64,000 bases of DNA from Lithobates sylvaticus (lineage: Eukaryota; Chordata; Amphibia; Anura; Ranidae): assembly GCA_028564925.1 (NCBI GenBank), contig CM053033.1, positions 116,672,752 to 116,736,751 on the forward strand, written 5' to 3'. This document shows positions 21,443-32,117 of this stretch, in pieces (the first letter of the stretch is position 1; each line of letters begins with the position of its first letter). The notes below the pieces were generated by a model. The model did no database searches. It had not been told where the DNA came from and saw only the letters and a list, made by a program, of their open reading frames with translations. The position numbers and the translations under genes are program-made.

Positions 21443-21793
21443 ATGTATTTTGATAATGAAGTTGTATTTTATTTGTTTAATAAAATGGCTGCTATTGCCT
21501 TTAAAATCCCTAAAGGGAAACTGTTGTCGTCTGTTGTTTATGGGGAGTACAAGTATAGGGTTGGGGTAAAAGCAGCCGTATTATCAGCAATAACCCAGTC
21601 ATGCATGTTAATGTTTTCTCTCTTGATGGGAAATCCACCAATCACAGAAAGAAAAAAAACTATATGGACAGTTCCTCAAAGGACCATTAATATGGCTGGG
21701 CTTTATTCATCTTTAGGGCAGGGGGCTCTGACAAAGAATGCTGCACTAGGTCAGAGGTATTTACTACCATTTATATTTAACAGACTGCAATGA
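21443..21793 (+). CDS. Hypothetical 116-residue frame downstream of a displaced promoter
   Basis: Begins MYFDNEVVFYLFNKMAA and ends FIFNRLQ. I do not recognise any domain. A hydrophobic patch AAVLSAITQSCMLMFSLLMG (about residues 44-63) could be membrane-like. The start has A at -3 and lies about 80 bases after a TATA box, so transcription is conceivable. It may equally be a chance open frame; nothing else supports it. Confidence 0.2.
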   Translation: MYFDNEVVFYLFNKMAAIAFKIPKGKLLSSVVYGEYKYRVGVKAAVLSAITQSCMLMFSLLMGNPPITERKKTIWTVPQRTINMAGLYSSLGQGALTKNAALGQRYLLPFIFNRLQ

Positions 21794-22439
21794 AACATCA
21801 AAGTACAGTTGACCAATCTCATTCTATGATTATTTCTGCTATCCGAGTTAAGTTGATGGACGGTTTAAGTGTTTAATTTCTTCCAAATTGCACAGATTAG
21901 AATCAGGAACTTACTGCCCTGTACCAGTTCTGAACATTCTAAACTGTGTTTACAGTCCATAAACTTCTGTTAAAACAATGATTTTAGGGGAGTCAGAACC
22001 TGCTGGCCGAAAAAACATTAACTAAAGAAATGTGTTTATTTTAATTATAATTTTATTTTTATTTTTTATTTTTATTTTTCACTTCATACTTTAATTTATT
22101 TTTAATTTAAATCCTTTTTCGTCAATTATTATTACTTCCATTTTTAGTAAAATAATTCCAGCAAGGATAAATGAATAATGTAGACCAATGTAAACATCTA
22201 AAAGCTCCAAATGTGACTCGCAGCAGAGTGAGAAAATCGCAAATATATATATATCTTTTATAATTTTAACATTTTAATAGTATAAAGATGTTTAATAAAG
22301 TTTTTTAGCATTGTAAAAACTTCTGCAGGCGCTTGAATGGGGTTACCCTAACAAACGAATATGGGGAAGGCAAATTACATCAGGGGATCGTTTAAACGTA
22401 GCACCCATACCAAATTTGAATTAACAAGGGGATAAAAAC
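21794..22439. other. AT-rich, no gene recognised
   Basis: Includes a TTTTATTTTTATTTTTTATT run (22045-22080) and an AT dinucleotide block (22242-22252). Nothing else is recognised. Confidence 0.35.
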
Positions 22440-23480
22440 ACATATCTAAACATGGGATAAAGGTGGAATATTCCATTAGCTGATATGGCGGCTCAACAAC
22501 TTCCGGAAATGGGTGGAAGTTGACAGTAGTAAAAATGGTGGATCGCCCACTTCCGGTCGTACGGAATGAATGGGCGGAAGATAACAACAGTAAAAATGGC
22601 GGACCGCTCACTTCCGGTCTCGCGGAATGAGCATTCCGGAAATAATTAAACAAAACAACAGATACTAGAGTATAAATAGAGTGACCTAGCAACATTCAGC
22701 AGCTTCCTGAGGACGCAATAGTATTTGGGAAAATGCATAGAGGCTGCTAGGATACGGACTACGTCACTTCCGGTTAAACGAAATAGAGGCTTGGGACGCA
22801 CGCTGAGATAGGAGAGACAGGCGATACCCTCACCCATCTATACCCATTTAAACACTGGATAAGTTTAGTGCCAACTGATAGGCACTTGAACATGTGAGTG
22901 AATCAATTTGTTTTTACCTTTTTATAAATAAATGCACAGACATACTGCGCAATGATCGTTATTCATTTTTTATGAGGTTGGACATTGGTAAAATCTGTAT
23001 ATTGGAAGCAGCATAGACCTGAGAGGAGTGGTTATCACTACTAATGAACCAAAGGCATTCATTACATTAAAATCTGGTGAGCGGCCAATCCTTATGGTGG
23101 TGGTGGTGTCGTCACTATAGTGGTGGATAAAGGAAGCACGGACACAAGGATTAGGAGGATTGAAGCAATTTTTCACGCTGAATATTGTTTTTTTCAACAC
23201 CAGCAGAAATTATTATGGACTTTTATTGTTTCTGGTCTTTTTTGGTTTAATTTATTTTATTTTATTTGATTTTTTAGCATGTAATAATCAACATTGGAGG
23301 TCACGGGTGGACTGTAGAGGAAAATATTGTTTTTTAGTAGTATTATTTTTATCATCACTAGCGTAAAGAAATGTATATATTTATTGTGGTACATTTAAAT
23401 GTATACTTGTTTGGAGCACTTTAAAAACACGTAACATAAGGGTTAGCGCAGTCAACATATACTTCTTTACATTTGTTCAC
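22440..23480 (+). mobile_element. PLE-B: terminal (pLTR-like) remnant of a Penelope-like element
   Basis: Two near-repeats of a block ATGGYGGAYCGC, CACTTCCGG, GCGGAATGA (22495-22640), a hammerhead-like motif (22698-22748), GACGCACGCTGAGATAGG, and a downstream region ending GTTAGCGCAGTCAAC (about 23445) follow the layout of frog PLE ends. No RT or nuclease is present. The boundaries are approximate and no target duplication was found. Confidence 0.5.
22698..22748 (+). ncRNA. Hammerhead-ribozyme-like motif of PLE-B
   Basis: AGCAGC (22698-22703) pairs with GCTGCT (22743-22748) as stem I. A perfect core box CTGAGGA lies at 22707-22713. A decayed hairpin CGCAAT-AGT-ATTTGG forms stem II, and GAAA follows at 22729-22732. 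Both conserved boxes and a 6-bp stem I are present, making this the best of the set. Stem II has lost perfect pairing. Confidence 0.55.
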
Positions 23481-24136
23481 AGGTTTTAAATATAGTAGAA
23501 CCTTACTTGACTGCAGCAAACCACACAAATTCACGTATTTTCACAAAGTTAGACGGTTGATTACAACATAAATTTAATTTCGCCGGTAGACACTTATTTT
23601 AGAATTCAAAGAAATGTGTTATTGTTACTGTTATTTTTATATATTATGTACCCATGTCATTTATTTTGCAATGGCATTCTGGGCACCTACAGGGATCTCT
23701 GAAACCTAGGGGTTTCCAACTTCAACAGTGAAGGCATTGTGGAATACCTACTAAACATGTGCATTCGTTTTCGTCCGAATGTATTTTTTTCCGAATTTCA
23801 GGTATTTTTGTTATCGTTTTAACAAACAATAACGAAAGTGCAGAATCCAAAAAACGATCAGACATAAACAAATGCTTTATTTACGTTTTCGTTGTGACAA
23901 CAGTTCGATATAGATAGGAGATTCGACAAGACGCTGACAATAACAATTTGTGTCTATCAAACCTGTGGTCGAATGTGCCTAACCTTAACTCTATATTAGT
24001 CCAAGATTATTTTACATACAGAGAAAAGATTCGACATAGAGAAAAGATGTTTTTTTTTTTATTAGCACAAACATGTCCAAACATGCATTTTGTACACACA
24101 TGACCATGTATCTTTATGCAACCTGTTTGTTTAAGC
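23481..24136. other. Intergenic; MITE-like GTTTTCGTCCGAATG segment
   Basis: 23757-23960 contains GTGCATTCGTTTTCGTCCGA, CCGAATTTC and AACAATAACGAA, words of a frog MITE whose opposite end I cannot find. No coding content. Confidence 0.35.
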
Positions 24137-24485
24137 AGCAACCTTGCGTTTAAGCAGCACCTGTGCATTTCATCAGCCACTGTGCGATCTAGCACCGTGT
24201 ATTTCAGCATCTGTACGTTTTAAGCAATTGTGCGACCTTAGCGACTGTGCAATTCAGCATCTGTGTATGTTAGCAACTGTGCGATTTTAGCAACTGTACA
24301 TATCAGCATCTGTGCGTACTAGCAACTGTACATATCAGCATCTGTGCGTACTAGTAACTGTGTGTATTTACCAACTGTGCAATTTTAGCAACTGTACATA
24401 TCAGAATCTGTGCGTACTAGCAACTGTACATATCAGCATCTGGGCGTACTAGCAACTGTGTGCATTTACCAACTGTGCGATTTGA
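24137..24485. repeat. Degenerate tandem repeat, unit AGCAACTGTACATATCAGCA
   Basis: Roughly 30-32-bp units (AGCAACTGTRCATATCAGCA, TCTGTGCGTACT) repeat about nine times, more diverged to the left (CAGCACCTGTGCATTTCATC). They run up to the truncated left end of hAT element 2. Confidence 0.85.
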
Positions 24486-24542
24486 CTGTATGTTCGGGTT
24501 CGGGTCCGGTGTTCGGCGATGTATTGGCGCCTTTTACAAGCT

Positions 24543-24712
24543 GCAGGGCAGCCAATCCACGCTAGTTTCACTAGTGTGCCCTTAAAAGCCATCACAGCCA
24601 TGCCTACTAATGGCATGGCTGTGATTGGTCAGTGCAGCATGTGACCCAGCCTCTATATAAGGTACAGGCACACAGCACAGCACCTCACTCTGCTATAGAC
24701 AGGTTCCTGTGC
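24543..24712 (+). promoter_or_regulatory. Promoter segment of hAT element 2
   Basis: TATA box CTATATAAGG at 24653-24662, about 390 bases before the transposase BED-finger region. Upstream lies a hairpin GCCATGCC-TACTAAT-GGCATGGC (24598-24620). Identical to 21251-21420. Confidence 0.6.
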
Positions 24713-25044
24713 TGCTAAGAGAGGATTTCATTAGGAGTTAGTCTGATACAGTCAGTCAGTCCACATTCCTTAAATTTTCTTCAAATTAGTTATATCAGTG
24801 AGCGATCTACATAGCTAGAGTAGACTAGAGAGTGTCTTTATTAAGGAAAAGAAAGAGGCAGAGAGAATTATTCAAGATATTCCTAAATCAATTGTACCCT
24901 GGCTGGGGTGCAGTGCACAGTCTTTTAACAGTGCCATGAGGCCAGTGCCAGATAAAATATAACTTTTATTCAAAAGCGGAGCGTCTGTCCCCTAGACAGT
25001 ACGTCTGCTACTGCCCAACGCAGCAAGGGACCGAGCACACCAAA

Positions 25045-28000
25045 GCCAGGTCCAAGAAGTTCCCTAGCGTGGCAGTTCTTTAGACAATGTGCTGATGACA
25101 AGACACGAGTGGTTTGCACGCTGTGCAATCAGAGCCTAAAGCGAGGCATAAATGTTCTCAACCTGAGCGCAACCTGCATGACCAGGCATCTAAGTGCACC
25201 TCAAAAACCAAGAAAGGTCTCTGGCTCCTCCTGCTTCCTCTTCTGCTGCAGTCTCGGCCTCTTCATCCACCTCTGTAGTGACAGTGGCACCTGCCAACCC
25301 GCAAACAGAGGATCTGCCAGCAACACTACCACCTGGGTCACCAACCATCTCCACAATGTCTCATGGAAGCGTTCAGCTCTCTATTTCCCAAACACTGGAG
25401 CGGAAGAGAAAGTACCCCCCTAGCCACCCGCGAATCCTGGCCCTGAATGCCAGCATTTCAAAATTCCTCTCCTTTGAAATGCTGTCATTCCGTCTGGTGG
25501 AGACGCAGAGTTTTAAAAGGCTAATGTCATTGGCTGTCCCACAGTACGTCGTGCCCAGCCGCCACTACTTTTTCAGACGAGCTATCCCTTCCCTGAACAA
25601 CCATGTGGGGGACAAAATCAGGTGTGCACTGCGCAACGCCATCTGTGGCAAGGTCCACCTAACTACGGATGCGTGGACCAGTAAGCACGGTCAGGGACGT
25701 TATATCTCCCTAACAGCACACTGGGTAAATGTAGTGGCGGCTGGGCCTGAGGCGGATAGCAGTTTGGCGCATGTCCTTCCACCACCGAGGATTGCAGGGC
25801 ACTTCAGTTTGCCTCCTGTTGCTAACTCCTCCTACTCCGCCTCCTCATCCTCTACCGCCTCCTCATCCGGTCAGCGTAACACCTTCACCACCAACTTCAG
25901 CACAGCCAGGGCTAAATGACAGCAGGCAGTTTTAAAACTTTCCTGTTTGGAGGAAAAACCCCACAACGCGCAGGAGTTGTGGAGGGACATGGAACAACAG
26001 ACCGATGAGTGGTTGGTGGCAGTGAGCCTCAAGCCCGGCCTGGTGGTGTGCGATAATGGGCGAAATCTGGTAGCAGCTCTGGGCCTAGGCGGTTTGACGC
26101 ACATTCCTTGCCTGGCGCATGTGCTGAACTTGGTGGTCGAGAGGTTCCTTGAGAATTACCCCTATATGCCAGAGCTGCTGAAAAAAGTGCGGGCCGTCTG
26201 TGCACACTTTCGGCGTTCTCACCCTGCTGCTGCTCGCCTGTCAGCGCTGCAGCGTAACTTCGGCCTTCCCGCTCACCGTCTCATATGTGACGTGCCCACA
26301 AGGTGGAACTCCACCTTGCACATGCTTGCCAGACTGTGCGAGTAGCAGCAGGCGATAGTGGAGTTTCAGCTGCAGCACGCACTCGTGAGTCGCTCTGCAG
26401 AACAGCACCACTTCACCACCAATAACTGGGCCTCCATGCGAGACCTGTGTGCCTTGTTGCGCTGTTTCGAGTACTCCACCAACATGGCCAGTGCCGATGA
26501 CGCCGTTCTCAGCGTTACTATCCCATTTCTATGCCTCCTTGAAAAAACGCTTCAGGCGATGATGGAAGAGGATGTGGCACAGGAGGAGAAGGAAGAGGGT
26601 TCATTTCCAAGGCTTTCAGGGCAGTCATTTCAAGTGGCTACGAGGGTGGGTTCCTGCACCAACAAGCGCCAGGTACACAATTGTCCGGCAGCAAGGGCAC
26701 AGTTCTGGAGGATGACGAGGTGGAGGATGAGGAGGAGATGGAGGAGGAGGAGCCATGTTCACAGCAGGGTGGCACCCAGACCAGCTCATGTCCATCACTG
26801 GTGCGTGGCTGGGGGGATACAGAGGACACAGACGATACACCTCCCACAGAGGACAGCTTTTCGTTGCCTCTGGGCAACCTGGCACACATGAGCGATTACA
26901 TGCTGCAGTGTCTCCGCAATGACCGCCGAGTTTCCCACATTTTAACTGGTGCTGATTATTGGGTGGCCACCCTGCTGTATCCCCGTTACAAGGACAACGT
27001 GCCGTCCTTAACCGCTTCCCGACCGCCCACTGCATATATACGTCAGCAGAATGGCACGGGCAGGCAAAATCACGTACCTGTATGTGATCCTTTAAATGCC
27101 TGCCCGTGGGTCGCGTGCGCGCCGCCAGCGGCGCGCTCGCGACCCGGTCGGGAGCTCCGTGACCACGGCCGCGGGACCAGCGGACCCGATCGTCGCTGGT
27201 GTCCCGCGATCGGGTCAAGGAGCTGAAGAACGGGGAGAGGTATGTGTAAACAAACCTCTCCACGCGCTTCCTACACTGCCTGTCATTGATTGGCTGTTCC
27301 CGGTCATCGGGAAAGCCGATCAATGACGTCAGATGTCAGCCCCGCCCCCTAATGTAAAAAACACAACACACGTCACAGCCCATAACCCCTCCCCCCCCTA
27401 GTGGTTAACTCTTTCACTACAACTGTCATTTATACAGGAATCAATGCATTTAAATAGCATTGATTGCTGTATAAATGACAATGGTCCCAAAAATGTGTCA
27501 AAAATGTCCGATGTGTCTGCCATAATGTCGCAGTCACAATAAAAATTGCTGATCGCCACCATTACTAGTAAAAAAAAAATATTACTAAAAATGCTATAAA
27601 ACTATCCCCTATTTTGTAAACGCTATAACTTTTGCGCAAACCAATCAATAATCGCTAATTGCGATTTTTTTTACCAAAAATATGTAGAAGAATACGTATC
27701 AGCCAAACTGAGGAAAAAAAATGTTTTTTTATATATTTTTTGGGGATATTTATTATAGCAAAAAGCAAAAAATATTGCATTGTTTTCAAAATTGTCGCTC
27801 TATTTTTGTTTATAGCGCAAAAAATAAAAACCACAGGGGCGAACAAATACCAGAAAAAGAAAGCTCTATTTGAGGGAAAAAAAGGACGCCAATTTTGTTT
27901 GGGAGCCACATCGCACGACCGCGCAATTGTCAGTTAAAACGACACAGTGCCGAATCGCAAAAAGGGGCCTGGTCCTTTGGCTGCCAATTGGTCCGGGGCT

Positions 28001-28580
28001 GAAGTGGTTAATTACCTCACTGGAGCGTGATCGTAAGATACGCGAGTACAAGCGCACGCTGGTAGACGCGCTGCTGGTGGCATTCCCACTTAGCAGCGGG
28101 GGTACGATGGAAGCACAAGGCGAAGGCAGAGGAGGAGGAAGAGGTCGCCAACGCAGCCGGGGCACCGCCAGCACCTCGGAAGGCAGGGTTAGCATGGCCG
28201 AAATGTGGAAAAGCTTTGTCAGCACGCCACAACAACCAGCACCACCAGCTGAGATGGAACGTCTTAGCAGGAGGCAGCATTTAACCAACATGGTGGAGCA
28301 GTATGTGTGCACACGCCTACACGTACTGAATGACGGGTCTGCCCCCTTCAACTTCTGGGTCTCCAAATTGGGCACATGGCCTGAGCTTGCCCTTTACACC
28401 TTGGAGGTGCTGGCCTGCCCTGCAGCCAGTGTATTATCTGAACGTGTATTTAGCACGGCAGGGGGCGTTATCACAGACAAGCGCAGCCGCCTGTCCAGAG
28501 CCAATGTGGACAAGCTCACGTTCATTAAAATGAACCAGGCATGGATCCCACAGGACTTGTCCGTACCTTGTGCAGAATAG
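25045..28580 (+). pseudogene. hAT transposase of element 2 (all domains traceable, broken)
   Basis: Order: BED finger (VCTLCNQSLKRG, then TCMTRHLSA, about 25108-25193). Core start YPPSHPRILALNASISKFLS and HYFFRRAIPSL. First catalytic Asp in HLTTDAWTSKHGQGRY (about 25657-25704). VVCDNGRNLVAAL with the second Asp (about 26045). CLAHVLNLVVERF and DVPTRWNSTLHML. An acidic linker EDDEVEDEEEMEEEE. YPRYKDN. Then the C-terminal hAT dimerisation domain NFWVSKLGTWPEL, LACPAASVLSERVFSTAGG and RSRLSRANVDKL. It is broken by a frameshift after the BED finger, in-frame stops at 25917 and 26343, a frameshift near 26655 and the MITE at 27008. The register across the MITE is intact. Confidence 0.9.
27012..28007. 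mobile_element. TTAA-flanked (piggyBac-type) MITE, 996 bp, in the hAT transposase
   Basis: TTAA on both sides (27008-27011, 28008-28011). Ends CCGCTTCCCGACCG and CGGGGCTGAAGTGG are imperfectly inverted. Inner words AAGGGGCCTGGTCCTTTGGC, GACCGCGCAATTGTCAG and ATAGCGCAAAAAATAAAAAC match, in reverse, the MITE at 54191-55140. Its insertion exactly at TTAA in the DNVPSL/ITSLERD codons leaves the transposase register unchanged. Confidence 0.92.
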
Positions 28581-28606
28581 ACACATATACCGGTGTTCTG
28601 ACAAAA

Positions 28607-28932
28607 ACTGTCTGAGCATCGGATAGTGTCCGGCCACTTACTGCGCAGGCGCAGTGCTTGCGCAGTACGGAGGACAAGGAGATTCACAAAATCTCCAAAG
28701 ATGAACGTCGCCTGCGCAGTGAGTGCAGGTTCAAGCCCCACCATCCAAGTGGACATACGGTAGCACATAGTAACAGGGTCCCTCAAGGGCTCGCTTGGCT
28801 AGGCTTCAACCTCGGATGATGTGGCTTGAACCTGGAGTCACCGCGCATCGTCTTCGGAGAGTTTCGAAATCCCCTTGTCCTACGTACTGAGCAAGCGCAG
28901 TACAGGGCGGACACTATGCGACGGGGGACAGA
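28607..28932. mobile_element. Palindromic MITE with NRF1-type sites
   Basis: Left arm ATCGGATAGTGTCCGGCCAC, then GCAGTGCTTGCGCAGTACGG, AGGACAAGGAGATT is mirrored by AATCCCCTTGTCCTACGTAC, GCGCAGTACAGGGCGGACAC at the right (about 28857-28920). CTGCGCAGGCGCAG (28641-28654) contains the NRF1 consensus. The centre has GGTTCAAGCCC (28729), a B-box-like word, without a matching A box. It interrupts the 3' untranslated part of hAT element 2. Confidence 0.68.
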
Positions 28933-29119
28933 ATTCGACACATCATTCACCACTAGCCTTACCCAGCCATTGTATTTTTGAACCAGTGTTGGCTACCTCG
29001 TCCTCCTCCACCGCCGCTTCCACCTACACCGCCACATCCACTGCCACTTCAACCTCCTACTCCATATGGACCTCGTCCTCCTAGGTCAAGATTATAATTT
29101 TTTAATTTTTTTTAATTTC

Positions 29120-29290
29120 CAAGTATTTTATTTTCCCACTATCTTATCCATTAAATTGAATATTTTTTTCCAGAAAGTGCGAATTTTGGGGTATTCCCAC
29201 CATATGTGTGGCATCGTGCCGTTGAGTTTCTGAGGTTCTTAATGACTTCCTGTACTTCTTCTGCTGAGAAAGGGGCCTCCAGCATTTTAT
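29120..29290 (-). pseudogene. L1/Tx1-type LINE ORF2 fragments with the RT deleted
   Basis: On the minus strand 29284-29221 reads MLEAPFSAEEVQEVIKNLRN, the segment between endonuclease and RT in L1 ORF2. Then 29209-29157 reads HIWWEYPKIRTFWKKIFN, the C-terminal WW-C/Y-P-FW block. The RT domain of several hundred residues that should separate them is missing; only about a dozen bases join them. It lies in the 3' region of hAT element 2. Confidence 0.62.
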
Positions 29291-29574
29291 TTTTATTTTT
29301 TTACGTTATTTTAAGTTATTTCCCTATCCACATTTGTTTGCAGAGCATTTGCCATGCTCTTAACAACATTTTGTTGCCATTTGCAGCCCTCTAGCCCTTT
29401 CCATTACTTTTTTACAGCCATTTTAATCTTGAAAAGTTTGGGTTCCCATTGACTTCAATGGGGTTCGGAGTTCGGGGTCAAGTTCGGGTCAAGTTCCGTC
29501 CCGAACCCGGACTTTTTTTCCAAAGTTCGGCCGAACCCGCCGAACCCGAACATCCAGGTGTCCGCTCAACTCTA

Positions 29575-30530
29575 ATCATGACTTGTCTGTACCTGTTCCC
29601 AAGCTGGTACTCACACACTCATGGCCCACTGTTCTGTCTCCAAGGCTGTCCGACCTGTCAGCACATGGTAATGGCTGCCCATCCTCCTCCTGCCTACAAT
29701 AACAATAGGCTAGGAGCAAAACTGCATCCTCTAGTGGCTGGTGAAAAAACAGCAGCCTGCCTGAGCCAGAGTACAAGCATGATAAAACAGCACACTGCTC
29801 CCAGTGGCCACCGGGAAACAGACAGTCAGAACACTCTCTTAATAGAGATACTGCAAACAAATGCAGACTTACCATTCCTCACTGCAGGGTACTGCTGGAA
29901 TATCACAGCGACCCAATCTTCACCCATCATGGCGGGTTGGTGTCATGCCAGACCTTCAAGGACGAGGTCCCCTCTGTCCGTATGGTCCACTGCCTTGGGC
30001 CTTGTATAGCGCCCTGCCAAAGCAAACCTGTGGTATAGCAATGTGACCAAGGTACTGGATCTCAGGGCCCTGCTCTCCTAAGAGAAGCGTTACAGGCAAA
30101 ACCTTGTTCTTTGGTATTGAGGCATTGGGTACCATCCACTTTAGCTTTTGTTTTGGCTCTTGAATGGATCCGATAGCGTAGCTCCCTGACCCTGTTCAGG
30201 CCATCTAGGAGCACTCATTAACGGTGACCAACACCTTAGACACTGGCGAAAAAACTGAGGTACTCCCTGTAGGGGAGGGGTTATATAGGGAGGAAACTTC
30301 CTGTCTAATTGATTACACCAGTGTCCAGCACCTGAAGGTGAGATATAACCCACTTAGTAATTACTATGAGCCTCTGTGTGCCGTGATGTACGGTAAAGAA
30401 AGCTTGTTCCCCATGATGCATTAGGAGTTTTGGTTACTCTGCATATGTAGTGCTGCTATTTAGGATGATGTGGGAGTGGAAGGGGCGGTTTGTGATGGCG
30501 TTATGTACTTTTTTGCATATTACAGTGCCT
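29575..30530. other. No gene; dispersed-repeat words at the right
   Basis: 30225-30420 contains GAGGTACTCCCTGTAGGGGA, GGGGTTATATAGGGAGGAAA, CCAGTGTCCAGCACC and CCGTGATGTACGGTAAAGAAAG, a segment I recall as repeated in frogs but cannot classify. 29575-30220 shows nothing I can support; apparent frames there are short and lack domains. Confidence 0.35.
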
Positions 30531-30727
30531 TAAAAAAGTATTCATACCCCTTCAAATTTTCCACATTTTGTCATGTTACGACCAAAAACGTAAATATATT
30601 TTATTGGGATTTTATGTGATAGACCAACACAAAGTGGCACATAATTGTGAAGTGGAAGGAAAATAATAAATGTTTTTCAATTTTTTTTTACAAATAAATA
30701 TGTGAAAAGTTTTGCGTGCATTTGTAT

Positions 30728-31160
30728 TCAGCCCCCCTGAGTCAATACTTTGTTTACCAACCTTTTGCTGCAATTACAGCTGCAAGTCTTTTTGGGTAGC
30801 TCTACCAGCTTTACACATCTAGAGAGTGAAATGTTTGCCCATTCTTCTTTGCAAAGTAGCTCAAGCTCTGTCAGATTGGATGAAGAGCATCTGTGAACAG
30901 CAATTTCTAGTCTTGCCACAGATTCTCAATTGGATTTAGGTCGGGACTTTAACTGGGCCATTCTAACATATGAATATGCTTTTAATCTAAACCATTACAT
31001 TGTAGCTCCAGCTGTATGTTTAAGGTTGTTGTCCTGCTAGAAAGTGAACCTCCGTCCCAGTCACAAGTCTTTTGCAGACTCTAACAGGTTTTCTTCTAAG
31101 ATTGTCCTGTATTTTGCTCCATCCATCTTCCCATCAACTCTAATCAGCTTCCCTGTCCCT
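30728..31160 (-). pseudogene. Tc1 element 1 transposase, C-terminal half
   Basis: Minus-strand reading includes a segment corresponding to the IENLW block with the third catalytic acid. It continues as LEIAVHRCSSSNLTELELLC, KEEWANISLSRC and KLVELPKK, typical of DD34E Tc1 transposases. The copy has several stops and shifts and no N-terminal domain attached. Confidence 0.7.
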
Positions 31161-31177
31161 GCTGAAGAAAAGCTGTG

Positions 31178-32117
31178 TATTTAGCAGGAATTCCTCAGTC
31201 GTTCCAGAGTCACCAAAGAATGTATCTCGCCGGGTAATAGGTCTCCCAAAGGCAAAAAAGGAGAAGGAAAGAGGGCAAACCATGGGTGGGACCCAACAGG
31301 TTTATTTTGTAAAAAACGCCAAAGGCGTATAAACATCCAAATAAAAAACAGAATTTAAAATTTGCGGCCGGCTGCAGTAACAAAACGTCCGTGCTTGTCT
31401 GGGGCGTAAAACGCGGTGACGTCAGCACGTCGCTCCTCCCTACGCGTTTCGTCACAGAAATGACGTATTCAAATTCTGTTTTTTATTTGGATGTTTATAC
31501 GCCTTTGGCGTTTTTTACAAAATAAACCTGTTGGATCCCACCCATGGTTTGCCCTCTTTCCTTCTCCTTTTTGGCGTTTGGGAGACCTATTACCCGGCGA
31601 GATACATTTTTTGGTGACTCTGGAACGACTGAGGAATTCCTGCTAAGGACACAGACGCTCAGACATGCTGTACCAAAGTGAGACAGAGGAAAAGGCCCTG
31701 GCTGGGTTTTAGCAGCAGACGACTTCTTTACCTACAGCTGGTAAGCCTTTATTTCACTTGGTGGTGGGATCACTGTGGAATAAGTCACTTAATCACGGAT
31801 GTCAACCTGGAAAAGTCACTTATTACACTGATGTCACTTTGATTGGACTTTCAGTCACATATGGACATCTATGTGGACTGTCTAGCATCAGTTTTTCATT
31901 TGCTTACTACAACATTTATATGTATGCTTTATCACTAATTTTTTTATGCCATATATGGACGACAGGGTAACTAATCTTATTCTGCTGCGTCACATTTTTT
32001 TGACACATTTTTTGGTATAATTTTCAATAGCTGATAACTATTGTCATATATTATTCACGATACTCTATTATTGGTAATTTGCTAATATTTCTCACAGCGC
32101 AACCTTTTTTCTTTTTT
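31178..32117. mobile_element. PLE-C: palindromic pLTR pair of a Penelope-like element
   Basis: Arms of about 175 bp are nearly identical inverted copies (31180-31355 and 31472-31654): left TAGCAGGAATTCCTCAGTCG, right its complement. They flank a CpG-bearing loop holding GACGAAACGCGT on the minus strand, a hammerhead 3'-box-like word after a GTCA/TGAC hairpin. The right tail runs to TTCTCACAGCGCAACC (about 32095), typical of PLE ends, and then joins Tc1 element 2 without its 5' end. PLEs are known to leave terminal repeats in inverted order. Confidence 0.6.

Larger units (their letters stand above)
24487..29574 (+). mobile_element. hAT element 2 (left end lost, decayed)
   Basis: The right end closes GTGTCCGCTCAACTCTA (29558-29574) after a CGAACCCG-rich stretch. 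The left has the matching inner GTTCGGGTTCGGGTCCGG (about 24496) but not the outer 20 bases, where the tandem repeat begins. Inside are a TATA promoter (24543-24712), a decayed full-length-type transposase, a TTAA MITE (27012-28007), a palindromic MITE (28607-28932) and an L1 fragment (29120-29290). It is of the same transposase family as hAT element 1. Confidence 0.82.

Noticed and set aside
26625-27323. 232-codon minus-strand frame
   Set aside because: It is antisense to the hAT transposase acidic linker (GAGGAGGAG runs give CTC/TCC codons) and crosses into the inserted MITE.
27096-27326. GC-rich frame near 27096-27326 as a host exon
   Set aside because: The sequence belongs to the GC-rich end of the TTAA MITE; related words occur at the end of the copy at 54191-55140.
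28727-28745. tRNA or tRNA-derived SINE suggested by GGTTCAAGCCC
   Set aside because: No A box at the right distance and no cloverleaf; the word lies in the loop of a palindromic MITE.
29449-30009. 186-codon plus-strand frame
   Set aside because: It starts in the terminal repeat of hAT element 2 and crosses its end into unrelated flank, so it cannot be a conserved gene.
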